Of a stretch of 38,121 nucleotides of DNA, positions 1 to 7,873 are shown one piece after another. The notes below the pieces were generated by a model. It saw nothing but the letters and a program-made list of their open reading frames with translations. It was not told the DNA's origin and did no database searches. Position 1 is the first letter of the stretch, and each line of letters starts with the position of its first letter. Source of the DNA: Actinomadura fibrosa (GTDB lineage: Bacteria > Actinomycetota > Actinomycetes > Streptosporangiales > Streptosporangiaceae); the NCBI RefSeq assembly GCF_900659615.1, contig NZ_CAACUY010000072.1, forward strand, positions 1 through 38,121. Direction: 5' to 3'. The position numbers were made by a program, and so were the translations under genes.

Positions 1-338
1 GTGGCGGCCAGCGTCTCACCGGCGTCCTCGCCGCCGGGCTCGTCGCGCGCGGCGGGCACCGCCGTGTGCCGCACCACCGGAGGCGGGGGCGGCCTCCCCG
101 GCGGGCGGGCCGTCGCGCCGGAGAAGTAGGCGGCGAAGCAGCGGTCGTAGCGGGGAAGGTCGCCGGGATCGGCGCAGAGCGTCAGCCGTCCCGCCCAGTA
201 CACGTCGGCCGGATCCAGGACGTCGAGGTGGTCGAGCGCCGCCAGCATCGCCTGGACGCGCTCGGGGTCGGCCGGGCCGCCCGCCGCGCGGAGCGTCCGC
301 GCGAACCCGGTCATCGTCTCGACGACGTCCCGCCGCAC
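1..338 (-). CDS. VWA-domain CoxE-like protein (N-terminal part, cut by window edge)
   Basis: Only the first about 112 residues are inside the window; the rest lies beyond position 1. The visible part has the CoxE-like N-terminus: a GFARTLRAAG segment, then a DVYWAGRLTLCADPGDLPRYD segment typical of VWA proteins partnered with MoxR ATPases, then a proline-rich linker. I chose the GTG at 336-338, just after the moxR stop at 346 and preceded by a GGGGGGTGAG ribosome-binding stretch. An in-frame ATG at 312-314 is the alternative. MoxR/VWA pairs act as chaperones for assembling or activating metalloenzymes and other complexes; which client this pair serves is not shown. The order moxR then vwa on one strand with a gap of a few bases indicates one transcript. 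Confidence 0.7.
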   Translation of the reverse strand, partial: MRRDVVETMTGFARTLRAAGGPADPERVQAMLAALDHLDVLDPADVYWAGRLTLCADPGDLPRYDRCFAAYFSGATARPPGRPPPPPVVRHTAVPAARDEPGGEDAGETLAA

Positions 339-345
339 GCCCGGC

Positions 346-1248
346 TCACCCCCCGTTGAGGAGGGCGTCGAGGCCGCCGCCGAGCACGCGCTGCTGGTCC
401 TCCCGGTACTTCAGGACGGCGCCGAGCGTCACCGCGGCCGCGCCCGGGTCGAGCTCGCGGACGCCGAGGGCGACGAGGGCCTCGGTCCAGTCCAGGGTCT
501 CGGCGACGCCGGGCGGCTTGAGCAGGCCGGCGCCGCGCAGCCGCTCGGCCGCGCGCGCCACCTGGCCGGCGAGCCGGTCGGCCGCGCCGGGCAGCCGCCG
601 CCGGATGATGGCGACCTCCCGGTCGAACGACGGGTGCTCCAGCCAGTGGTACAGGCAGCGCCGCTTGAGCGCGTCGTGCACCTCGCGGGTCCGGTTGGAC
701 GTCACGACCACGACCGGCGGGCGCTCGGCGCGGATCGTGCCGAGCTCGGGCACGGTGATCGTGAAGTCGCTCAGCACCTCCAGCAGGAACGCCTCGAACT
801 CGTCGTCGGCGCGGTCGAGCTCGTCCACCAGCAGGACGCTCGGCGCGGTCTCCAGCGCCCGCAGCAGCGGCCGCGCCAGCAGGAAGCGCCGGTCGTACAG
901 CTCGCCCTCCAGCGCGGCGACGTCCCGGGCGCCGGCGGCCTCGGCGGCCCGCAGGTGCAGGAGCTGGCGCGGGAAGTCCCAGTCGTACAGGGCCTGCGAG
1001 GCGTCCAGGCCCTCGTAGCACTGGAGCCGGATCAGCGGCGCGCCGAGGACCCGCGCGAGCGTCTTCGCCAGCTCCGTCTTGCCGACGCCGGCCTCGCCCT
1101 CCAGGAAGAGGGGACGGCCCATGCGCAGCGCGAGGAAGCACGCCGTCGCCAGCCCGTCGTCGCAGAGGTAGGCGTGCCGGTCGAGCAGCCGCGCCAGCTC
1201 CGCGGGCGAGGCGATCCCGTCCGCCGTCGCCGGAGCCGTCTCGTCCAT
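346..1248 (-). CDS. MoxR-family AAA+ ATPase
   Basis: A 300-residue AAA_5/MoxR ATPase. Walker A is GEAGVGKT at residues 51-58, Walker B is VLLVDELD at 138-145, and sensor-type TSNRTREVHDALKRRC follows around residues 185-200. Length is normal for the family. It lies immediately upstream of a CoxE-like VWA gene, the classic MoxR-VWA pairing known from CO dehydrogenase (CoxD/CoxE) and other maturation systems. It is divergent from a molybdopterin oxidoreductase gene at 1397, so a role in maturing that enzyme is possible, but this is inference from position only. The start ATG at 1246-1248 gives the expected N-terminus, and nothing suggests truncation. Confidence 0.9.
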   Translation of the reverse strand: MDETAPATADGIASPAELARLLDRHAYLCDDGLATACFLALRMGRPLFLEGEAGVGKTELAKTLARVLGAPLIRLQCYEGLDASQALYDWDFPRQLLHLRAAEAAGARDVAALEGELYDRRFLLARPLLRALETAPSVLLVDELDRADDEFEAFLLEVLSDFTITVPELGTIRAERPPVVVVTSNRTREVHDALKRRCLYHWLEHPSFDREVAIIRRRLPGAADRLAGQVARAAERLRGAGLLKPPGVAETLDWTEALVALGVRELDPGAAAVTLGAVLKYREDQQRVLGGGLDALLNGG

Positions 1249-1396
1249 TGCCCCAGGCTACTCAGCCGGAACGGGATCGCCTATGCCCGGATGGCCCCTC
1301 CTTTTCGCCCGTTCCATCCCACCCCGCACCGCCTATTCACCGGTAAGTGGGTAGGGAATGTTGACTTTTGTGCCGTCACTCAGGAGCATCGGTCAC

Positions 1397-2737
1397 ATGC
1401 GATCCGGTGACGGGTACGACGCTGACCTGACCGAAGACCTGACCGACGAGGCGACCTACGAGCGCGTCCGGGCGGAGCAGTACGCCGCCCGGCGGATGAC
1501 CCGGCGCGGCGTGCTGCGCATGTCGGCGGGCGCGGGCCTCGGCGCCGCCGCTTTCGGCGCCGCGGGAACGACCCTCGCCCCGGCCCCGGCCCGCGCGGGA
1601 TCAGCGCCCGCGTCCGCTCGCGCGTTCGCGGCCGCGGCCGCGGCGAGCGGCATCGTCAAGCCGCTGCCGCCCGAGCTGTTCATCCCGCAGGGCACCAACG
1701 CCGAGATGCGCTGGGAGGCGATGCGCGGGCAGGGGTACCTCACCCCGGTCGACCGGTTCTTCGTCCGCAACCACGTCTCCACCCCGCTGATCGACGCCGG
1801 GACCTGGCGGCTGAAGCTGTGGGGCACCGGCCTGCACGGCTCCCCCACCGAGGACCGTCCCGTGGAGTTCTCCTACGAGGACCTCCTCGGCCTCCGCGCC
1901 GAGACGCTCACCGCGTCCGTCGAATGCACCGGCAACGGCCGCAGCTTCTTCACGTCCCAGCAGGGGCAGACGGTGTCCGGGACGGCCTGGAAGCTCGGCG
2001 CGGTCGGCGTCGCGCGCTGGCGCGGCGTGCGGCTGTCGACCGTCCTGGAGCGCGCCGGTCTCACCCGGAAGGCCGTGGACATCCTCCCCCGCGGGCTCGA
2101 TCCTGACTACGTGGACAAGGGCGAGAACCTCGGCCGCGTACGCCGTCCCCTCCCCGTCGCGAAGGCGCTGAAGGACGTCCTCCTCGCCTACGAGATGAAC
2201 GGGAGGCCGCTCCCGCCCGACCACGGCGCCCCCGTCCGACTGGTCGTCCCGTCCTGGGTCGGCATCGCGTCCGTCAAATGGGTCGGCGACATCCAGGTCG
2301 CGGACGAGCCGCTCTTCTCGCCCTGGAACACCCGCTACTACCGGCTCTTCGGCCCCGGCTACCCGCCGGAGGGCAGCGCGCCGCTGACCCGGATGAACGT
2401 CAAGTCCGCGTTCGAGCTGCCCTGGGACGGGACGCTCCCCGCCGGCAGGCACGTCCTGCACGGGCGCTCCTGGTCCGGGAACGGCCGCGTCCGGCACACC
2501 GACATCAGCGTGGACGGCGGCCGGACCTGGCACCGCGCCCGCCCCCGCGACCTCCACGCCCCCGCGCGCGGCTGGACCCGCTGGGAGTACCCCTGGCGGC
2601 CGGGCGGCACCGGCCGCCACGAACTGCTCGCGCGCGCCACCGACGAGACGGGGGCCACCCAGCCGGCCACCTGGCCCGAGAACACGCTCGGCTACCTGTT
2701 CGGCGCCGTCGTCCGCCACCCGATCACCATCGCCTGA
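1397..2737 (+). CDS. Tat-exported sulfite-oxidase-family molybdopterin oxidoreductase
   Basis: 446 residues from the ATG at 1397, which follows AGGAG at 1382-1386; an in-frame ATG at 1358 is less likely. A twin-arginine signal (T-R-R-G-V-L-R near residue 35, then a long Ala/Gly stretch) predicts export of the folded, cofactor-loaded enzyme. The oxidoreductase molybdopterin-binding domain contains SVECTGNGRS, with Cys177 as the probable Mo ligand. The C-terminal part (from about residue 335, with DISVDGGRTWHRA) is the Mo-co dimerisation domain of sulfite oxidases. No haem or cytochrome domain is fused, so the electron acceptor is unknown. The next gene, an SBP56 protein, starts 10 bases downstream, so they are probably co-transcribed. 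The expected reaction is sulfite to sulfate, but other substrates such as sulfoxides cannot be excluded. Confidence 0.88.
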   Translation: MRSGDGYDADLTEDLTDEATYERVRAEQYAARRMTRRGVLRMSAGAGLGAAAFGAAGTTLAPAPARAGSAPASARAFAAAAAASGIVKPLPPELFIPQGTNAEMRWEAMRGQGYLTPVDRFFVRNHVSTPLIDAGTWRLKLWGTGLHGSPTEDRPVEFSYEDLLGLRAETLTASVECTGNGRSFFTSQQGQTVSGTAWKLGAVGVARWRGVRLSTVLERAGLTRKAVDILPRGLDPDYVDKGENLGRVRRPLPVAKALKDVLLAYEMNGRPLPPDHGAPVRLVVPSWVGIASVKWVGDIQVADEPLFSPWNTRYYRLFGPGYPPEGSAPLTRMNVKSAFELPWDGTLPAGRHVLHGRSWSGNGRVRHTDISVDGGRTWHRARPRDLHAPARGWTRWEYPWRPGGTGRHELLARATDETGATQPATWPENTLGYLFGAVVRHPITIA

Positions 2738-2747
2738 GAGGAACCCC

Positions 2748-4148
2748 ATGGCACTGTGGAAGCCCGACCCGACGTTCTACGCCTCCCCCAGGGACGCCGT
2801 CTCGGCCCCGCCCGAGGGGCTGGCCTACGTCGCCGCGTTCGACCGCGCCGCGGAGAAGCCCGACGCGATCGCGGTCCTCGACGTGGACCCGGGTTCGGCG
2901 ACCTACGGTGACGTCGTCGGCTGGACCGACCTGCCCAACCTCGGCGACGAGCTGCACCACTTCGGCTGGAACGCGTGCAGCAGCGCCCTGTGCCCCTACG
3001 CCCCGCACCCCCACGTCGAGCGCCGCTACCTGATCGTCCCGGGACTCCGCTCCTCGCGGATCTACGTCATCGACACCAAGGACGACCCCACGTCCCCGAA
3101 GATCGTCAAGACGCTGGAGCCGGACGAGCTCGCCAAGCGCGCCGGCTACTCGCGCCCCCACACCGTCCACTGCGGCCCCGAGGGCCTGTACGTCACCGCC
3201 CTCGGCGGCGCGGACGGCGAGGACGGCCCCGGCGGCATCGCCCTGCTCGACCACACCTCCTTCGAGGTCCTCGGACGCTGGGAGGTCGACCGCGGCCCGC
3301 AGTACTTCGCCTACGACGCCTGGTGGCACATCGCGCACGACGTCCTCGTCACCTCCGAGTGGGGCACCCCGTCCATGATCGAGGACGGTGTCGTCGGCGA
3401 GCTGCTCCTCGGCCGCAAGTACGGGCACGCCCTCCACTTCTGGGATCTGCGCAAGCGCCGCCACGTCCAGACCGTCGACCTCGGCGACGAGCACCAGATG
3501 GCCCTCGAACTGCGGCCCGCCCACGACCCCACCAAGCAGTACGGGTTCGTCGGCGTCGTCGTCAGCGTCGAGGACCTGTCCGCCTCCGTCTGGCTCTGGC
3601 ACCGCGACGGCGACTCCTGGGCCGCCACCAAGGTCATCTCCATCCCCGCCGAACCCGCCGCCGCCGACGACCTCCCGCCCGTCATCGCCCCGTTCGGCGC
3701 CGTCCCGCCCCTGGTCACCGACATCGACCTGTCCGTCGACGACCAGTGGCTGTACGTCTCCTGCTGGGGCACCGGCGAGTTGAAGCGCTACGACGTCAGC
3801 GACCCGTTCCACCCCGTCGAGGCGGGCTCCGTCCGCATCGGCGGCATCGTGGACCGCACCCCGCACCCGGCCCAACCGGACCTGCCCCTCGCCGGCGGCC
3901 CGCAGATGGTCGAGGTCAGCCGCGACGGCAAGCGCGTCTACGTCACCAACTCCCTCTACGGCGCGTGGGACGACCAGTTCTACCCCGACGGCGTCGGCGC
4001 CTGGATGGCCAAGCTCGACTCCACCGCGGACGGCTTCACGTTCGACGAGCGGTTCTTCCCGCACGGCGACGCCTTCCGCGGCCTCCGCCCGCACCAGACC
4101 CGCCTCCAGGGCGGCGACGCCTCGTCCGACTCCTACTGCTACCCGTGA
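2748..4148 (+). CDS. SBP56 / selenium-binding family protein, probable methanethiol oxidase
   Basis: 466 residues, full length for the SBP56 family, whose characterised bacterial and human members oxidise methanethiol to H2S, formaldehyde and H2O2. Family landmarks are present: HHFGWNACSS at residues 70-79, SRPHTVHC, AYDAWWHIAHDVLVTSEWGTP, DEHQMALELRPAHDP, and a C-terminal repeat with VYVTNSLYGAWDDQFYP. These His/Asp/Glu sites are the metal-binding (copper) core in the family. After CSS the usual second Cys of the human CSSC motif is displaced: here it reads CSSALC (Cys77 and Cys82). No signal peptide is visible, although some homologues are periplasmic. It lies between a sulfite-oxidase-family gene (10 bases upstream) and a membrane protein gene that overlaps its stop. 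Confidence 0.9.
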   Translation: MALWKPDPTFYASPRDAVSAPPEGLAYVAAFDRAAEKPDAIAVLDVDPGSATYGDVVGWTDLPNLGDELHHFGWNACSSALCPYAPHPHVERRYLIVPGLRSSRIYVIDTKDDPTSPKIVKTLEPDELAKRAGYSRPHTVHCGPEGLYVTALGGADGEDGPGGIALLDHTSFEVLGRWEVDRGPQYFAYDAWWHIAHDVLVTSEWGTPSMIEDGVVGELLLGRKYGHALHFWDLRKRRHVQTVDLGDEHQMALELRPAHDPTKQYGFVGVVVSVEDLSASVWLWHRDGDSWAATKVISIPAEPAAADDLPPVIAPFGAVPPLVTDIDLSVDDQWLYVSCWGTGELKRYDVSDPFHPVEAGSVRIGGIVDRTPHPAQPDLPLAGGPQMVEVSRDGKRVYVTNSLYGAWDDQFYPDGVGAWMAKLDSTADGFTFDERFFPHGDAFRGLRPHQTRLQGGDASSDSYCYP

Positions 4149-4780
4149 ACGACGGCTCGCTCGCGGCCCTGGTCGCGCTCGGCGCGTTCCACGGCCTCAA
4201 CCCCGCCATGGGCTGGCTGTTCGCCGTGGCCCGCGGCCTCCAGGAGCGCAGCAGGGCCCTCGTCCTGCAGTCGCTCCCGGCGATCGCCGCGGGCCACGCC
4301 GCCTCCGTCGGCGCCGTCGCCGTCCTCGTCGCGCTCACCCGCTCCGTCGTCGCGACCCAGGCGGTCGCGATCGGCGGCGGCGCCCTCCTGGTCGGCTTCG
4401 GCCTGTGGCGCCTGCTCTCCCAGCGCCACTTCCGCTGGGTCGGCATGCGAATCTCGCTGTGGCAGCTCGCCGGCTGGTCGTTCCTGATGTCGTCGGCGCA
4501 CGGCGCGGGACTGATGCTCCTGCCCGTCCTGACCTCGTCCGGAACGGCCCCGGCGGGCCACGACCACGGCCTGACGGCCTCCGGGAACGCCCTGTCCACC
4601 GGGATCTTCGTCACCGCCGTCCACACCCTGGCGATGTTCGCGGTGGCCGGCGCGATCGCCGTGGCCGTCTACGAACTCGTGGGCCTGGCCGTCCTCCGCC
4701 GCGCCTGGTTCAACCTGGACCGCCTCTGGGCCGCCGCCCTGATCACCGCAGGCACCCTGACGCTCGTCCTGTCCTTCTAG
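4145..4780 (+). CDS. Polytopic membrane protein with conserved His motifs, linked to SBP56
   Basis: The GTG at 4145 overlaps the stop of the SBP56 gene (GTGA), giving translational coupling and a 211-residue product. About six hydrophobic segments are visible. Histidines lie in or beside them: HGLNPAMG near residue 16, AGHAAS near 50, SSAHGAG near 118, a GHDHG loop near 137, and AVHT near 158. This pattern recalls metal transporters of the NicO/HupE/LysE type, but I do not recognise a named family with certainty. Coupling to a probably copper-dependent SBP56 enzyme makes metal delivery or export of reaction products plausible; both are inference. The last bases overlap the convergent Uma2 gene by four nucleotides. 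Confidence 0.8.
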   Translation: MNDGSLAALVALGAFHGLNPAMGWLFAVARGLQERSRALVLQSLPAIAAGHAASVGAVAVLVALTRSVVATQAVAIGGGALLVGFGLWRLLSQRHFRWVGMRISLWQLAGWSFLMSSAHGAGLMLLPVLTSSGTAPAGHDHGLTASGNALSTGIFVTAVHTLAMFAVAGAIAVAVYELVGLAVLRRAWFNLDRLWAAALITAGTLTLVLSF

Positions 4781-5400
4781 TCGCGGCGGTCGACGGCCGT
4801 GAGATCGATCTCGATGTCGAACGGCACCGTCACCTTGAGCAGGTCGCGATGGATTCCCGTGACCGAGTACTCCCGGGTGGCCGGAACGAGCCGGTGGGTG
4901 TACACGACCGTCCGCCTTTCGTCACGCTCGACCCGCCAAAGGTGCGGGATGCCGGCGGCCGCGTACTTGAGCGGTTTGGTCTGCCGGTCGCGCGCCTCGG
5001 TGTCCGATGAGGCCACCTCGACGACGAGCGCGACGTCATCGGCGAAGAAGTGGTCGGACGGCTCGGGCCGCTCGTACGCCTCGGCCGTCACCACACTGAC
5101 GTCCGGCTCCGGCGCCTGCCGCTCGCCCAGCCTGACGATCATCTGCCGCATCGCCCGCAACCCTTCGGGCGCCTGGCGGTCCAGCTCGTTCTCCAGATAG
5201 CCGATCGTCCGCGAATGCCACTTGGTCTGCGGACTCGCGAAGATGAGGCTTCCGTCGATCATCTGGGTGTGCCCGGGCAGGCCGCGCATGCGCAGGAGAT
5301 CGTCGGCGGTGAATCCCTGCGGCGGAGGGATCAGCCAGCGAGGCAGCGGCGGACCCACAGGCGTACAGTCCGTCATCGAATCACCACACTCTGCGTTCAT
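4777..5400 (-). CDS. Uma2-family PD-(D/E)XK nuclease-fold protein
   Basis: 207 residues with the Uma2 (DUF820) layout. The N-terminal FTADDLLRMRGLPG..QMIDGSLIF segment is followed by the nuclease-like core: EPDVSVV with Asp100, ALVVEVASSDTEARDR with Glu128, and TKPLKYAAAGIPHLWRVE with Lys142/Lys145. These match the D-ExK active-site arrangement. The family is abundant in actinomycetes and cyanobacteria, often as orphan copies, and its physiological role is largely unknown. The ATG at 5400 is used; an in-frame ATG at 5376 is an equally plausible start because neither has a strong ribosome-binding site. It converges on the membrane protein gene, overlapping it by four bases. Confidence 0.85.
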   Translation of the reverse strand: MNAECGDSMTDCTPVGPPLPRWLIPPPQGFTADDLLRMRGLPGHTQMIDGSLIFASPQTKWHSRTIGYLENELDRQAPEGLRAMRQMIVRLGERQAPEPDVSVVTAEAYERPEPSDHFFADDVALVVEVASSDTEARDRQTKPLKYAAAGIPHLWRVERDERRTVVYTHRLVPATREYSVTGIHRDLLKVTVPFDIEIDLTAVDRRD

Positions 5401-5575
5401 GCGCCCACTCTGGCATACGGACGCGACGCACGTGAGAGTTTCCGGTCGGCCGCGCCGCGCCGGATCGTCCCGCGGGTCGGGAAGGTTCGAGCAAAGATCC
5501 GGAAAGGCCCGGGGTGGCGGGCGGCCGTCCGATCACATTCCTAGGTGGACGGGACGGACGAGCGGGGGCGGGAGC

Positions 5576-7009
5576 ATGACCGAACGGGCGGACGGCGAGA
5601 TCCGGGTCATAGATCCACAGAGGGCCTACACCTGGGAGGGCTGGGGGACGTGCCTGTCGTGGTGGGCCAATACCGAGCTGGGCACGCGGGACGACCTGGC
5701 CGCCGTCCTGTTCGGCCTGGACCCGGTCAAGGTCAGGACCACCAAGCGGCAGGTCGAGCTCCCCGGGCTGGGCCTGAACATCGTGCGCTACAACCTGGGC
5801 GCCTGCACGTGGACGGAGAGGACGCGCGGCCGCAGACGGATGGTCGAGTCGCCCGCCATCGTCCGCCGCAAGCAGATCGGGGAGTTCTGGGACGGCGAGC
5901 ACTGGGACTGGTGCGCCGACGCCAACCAGTGGGCCATGCTGACGAAGGCCCGCGACAACGGCGCCGACACCTTCGAGATGTTCTCGGTGTCGCCGCCGTG
6001 GTGGATGACCGCGAACGGCAATCCCTCCGGCGCCGAGCGAGGCCAGGATGACAATCTGCTGCGCTCGAACCAGGAGGCGTTCGCGCACCTCATCGCCATG
6101 GTCACCAGGCACGCCCGCGACGAGTGGGGCATCCGGTTCCAGTCCGTCGAGCCGTTCAACGAGCCGTCGCTGAACGCCTGGCACGCGGGCCAGAACCAGG
6201 AGGGCTGCCACTTCACCGTCGAGGCGCAGGAGGCGGTCATCGCTTGCCTGCGCCGCGAGCTGGACGGCCACGGGCTGCGGGACGTGCTGATCGCCGCGTC
6301 CGACGAGTGCTACTACTCGCAGGCCGTGAACACCTGGCGGAGCTTCCCCGAGCCGATCAGGGCGATGATCGGTCGCGTCAACGTGCACGGGTACGACCGC
6401 GACAGGGATCCGAAGAACCGCATCGCACTCCGCGAAACGGTAGGCGACGCCATGCCGGTGTGGCAGGCGGAGTATTCCGAGGGAGAACCCGACGGCCTGA
6501 CGATGGCGTTGAGCATCGGGCGGGACGTCCGCTATCTCCGTCCTCGCGGATGGGTCTGCTGGCAGCCCGTGGAGTCACTCGACTGGGGACTGCTGGACGG
6601 CGGTTACGACGACCAGACCGTGAATCCGGACGGCCATGCCAAGGGCACCCTGGAAGGCGAGGTCACCGGCGTCAACACCAAGTACTACGTCCTCGCCCAC
6701 TACACCCGGCACATCAGGCCGATGGCCCAGATCCTCGACTCCGGCCACGCCGACACAGTCGCCGCCCTCGACCCCACCGCCCGCTGCCTGACCCTGGTCA
6801 CGGCGAACGACGGCGGCCCTCGCACCGTCACCTACGACCTGGGACGGCTGATCAGGACCGGCGGCACCGTCCGAACATGGGTGACCGACACGTCCGACTC
6901 ATGGACCGCGCGCCACTACACCCGCGAACCCGACACCTTTACATCAGACCGGACGCTCACAGTGCACCAGACCGCACGAACGATAACGACCCTAGAAATC
7001 GACCTCTGA
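5576..7009 (+). CDS. GH30-family glycoside hydrolase, endo-beta-1,6-galactanase-like, no visible signal peptide
   Basis: 477 residues from the ATG at 5576. GWGTCLSWWAN near residue 22 and FEMFSVSPPWWMT near 133 are typical of the GH30 clan, especially the galactanase-like subfamily. The acid/base is expected at Glu196 in VEPFNEPSLNAW, followed by QNQEGC, and the nucleophile at Glu299 in VWQAEYSEGE; WVCWQPVE follows. The region after about residue 385 is the beta-sandwich side domain of GH30 enzymes. Homologues of this type are usually secreted, but neither this N-terminus nor the in-frame sequence upstream resembles a signal peptide. Substrate (beta-1,6-galactan of arabinogalactan) is inferred from motif style only. 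It is a single-gene unit converging on vapC 30 bases downstream. Confidence 0.87.
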   Translation: MTERADGEIRVIDPQRAYTWEGWGTCLSWWANTELGTRDDLAAVLFGLDPVKVRTTKRQVELPGLGLNIVRYNLGACTWTERTRGRRRMVESPAIVRRKQIGEFWDGEHWDWCADANQWAMLTKARDNGADTFEMFSVSPPWWMTANGNPSGAERGQDDNLLRSNQEAFAHLIAMVTRHARDEWGIRFQSVEPFNEPSLNAWHAGQNQEGCHFTVEAQEAVIACLRRELDGHGLRDVLIAASDECYYSQAVNTWRSFPEPIRAMIGRVNVHGYDRDRDPKNRIALRETVGDAMPVWQAEYSEGEPDGLTMALSIGRDVRYLRPRGWVCWQPVESLDWGLLDGGYDDQTVNPDGHAKGTLEGEVTGVNTKYYVLAHYTRHIRPMAQILDSGHADTVAALDPTARCLTLVTANDGGPRTVTYDLGRLIRTGGTVRTWVTDTSDSWTARHYTREPDTFTSDRTLTVHQTARTITTLEIDL

Positions 7010-7039
7010 ACCCGGCAGAGGACGATCGCCGCACCTGCC

Positions 7040-7486
7040 TCAGACGCGGACCCACTCGACCGGGGAGGGCCGGCCGTCGCTCGCCTCCTTGCACAGGGCG
7101 GGGATGTGGGAGACGTCGCTGGACACCACTTTCGCCGGCCCGGTCGCGCTCGCCGCGGTGGCCACCACGACGGCGTCGACCACGCACTCGTGACCGGAAA
7201 GCCCCGTCGAATCGAGGAGCCCGGCGGCGATGTCCGCAATGTCCTCGCTGACAGGGACCACGGTCAGCCGGGAACGCAGCCACGCCAGACGCTCCCCGGC
7301 CTTGCCGTGGCGGCGCTGCTCGACGACCGTGACGGCGCTGATCGCCGGCATGAACTCCTGTTGCCTGGCGACTTCCAGCCTCGCCATCATGGCCCGGTCG
7401 TGGTCTGCCAGGAGCGACAGACCCTGCGCGTCCAGCACGAAGGCCGGGCCGGCCAGCGCGCCGCCGCGGTCTACTCGCCGCGCCAC
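7040..7486 (-). CDS. PIN-domain toxin, VapC-like
   Basis: 148 residues with PIN-domain acidic residues in order: Asp19 in FVLDAQGLSLL, Glu56 in VTVVEQRR, Asp104 in ECVVDAVVVATA, and Asp124 in VVSSDVSHI. VapC toxins are Mg-dependent ribonucleases that cleave tRNA or rRNA. The GTG start at 7484-7486 lies inside the end of the antitoxin gene (16-base overlap), the usual coupling of antitoxin-first VapBC operons. The first about 14 residues precede the PIN fold and are basic. All four acidic residues expected for activity are visible, so the gene looks intact. Confidence 0.82.
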   Translation of the reverse strand: MARRVDRGGALAGPAFVLDAQGLSLLADHDRAMMARLEVARQQEFMPAISAVTVVEQRRHGKAGERLAWLRSRLTVVPVSEDIADIAAGLLDSTGLSGHECVVDAVVVATAASATGPAKVVSSDVSHIPALCKEASDGRPSPVEWVRV

Positions 7487-7833
7487 GCCGCCTGGGCCTC
7501 CGCCAGCTCTTCCTCGGTGAGGTCCCCGTGCTGGGCGACATGGTCGTCAACGATCTCCTGAGCCTTCAGGAGAGCGAGGTGGCGTTCGGCCGCGGCGTCC
7601 AGGAACTGCGAGAACCCCCGCGCTCCGGTGCGGGCCTCGATCTCCTCGACCACGTTCTCACGCAGGGTCACGGACTTCTTCACCGTCTTGATCCGGCTGG
7701 AGGACGCACCGGCCGCGCCGCTGCCAGTCCGCGGAGTACGGGTAGACGCCGACTTCTTCGCATGCGTCGCACCCTGACGGCGACGTCGTTTCCTCGCAGG
7801 AGCGTCGGCTCCAGTGTCCCCAGCGTCAGCCAT
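7471..7833 (-). CDS. VapB-like antitoxin with basic N-terminal tail
   Basis: 120 residues. The first about 50 are Lys/Arg/Ala/Ser-rich and probably disordered. Residues about 52-90 (KKSVTLRENVVEEIEARTG..GFSQFLDAAAERHLAL) look like a ribbon-helix-helix DNA-binding segment. The acidic C-terminus (DLTEEELAEAQAAWRGE) is the likely toxin-binding tail. It overlaps the PIN toxin gene downstream by 16 bases. The basic extension is unusual for VapB, which is normally 70-90 residues. Two small inverted repeats cover its start codon and promoter region (7833-7858), fitting autoregulation. Family assignment is by organisation and pattern, since RHH sequences are short and divergent. Confidence 0.75.
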   Translation of the reverse strand: MADAGDTGADAPARKRRRRQGATHAKKSASTRTPRTGSGAAGASSSRIKTVKKSVTLRENVVEEIEARTGARGFSQFLDAAAERHLALLKAQEIVDDHVAQHGDLTEEELAEAQAAWRGE

Positions 7834-7862
7834 ACTCGAAGAGTACTACCAAAAGTAGGATA
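7833..7862 (-). promoter_or_regulatory. Probable promoter/operator of the vapBC-like pair
   Basis: A perfect inverted repeat TACTC-gaa-GAGTA covers 7833-7845, touching the start codon of the antitoxin. A second repeat, CTAC-caaaa-GTAG, covers 7846-7858. On the minus strand TATCCT at 7862-7857 could be a -10 box, giving a very short leader. This is what an autorepressed toxin-antitoxin promoter would look like; binding is inferred. Confidence 0.45.
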
Positions 7863-7873
7863 GACGAGAGGGT

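Noticed and set aside
311..1141. Long antisense and frame-shifted open frames over moxR
   Set aside because: They are Arg/Ala/Pro-rich translations of high-GC DNA in the wrong frame, without domains, and the moxR frame explains the region.
2975..4144. Upstream extension of the frame carrying the SBP56-linked membrane protein
   Set aside because: The first 390 codons are a +1 shadow of the SBP56 gene (Arg/Pro-rich). Real sequence begins at the GTG overlapping the SBP56 stop at 4145.
5222..5575. Longer N-terminus for the GH30 enzyme
   Set aside because: The added 118 residues are Arg/Gly-rich, partly antisense to the Uma2 gene, and do not form a signal peptide; GH30 homology begins after 5576.
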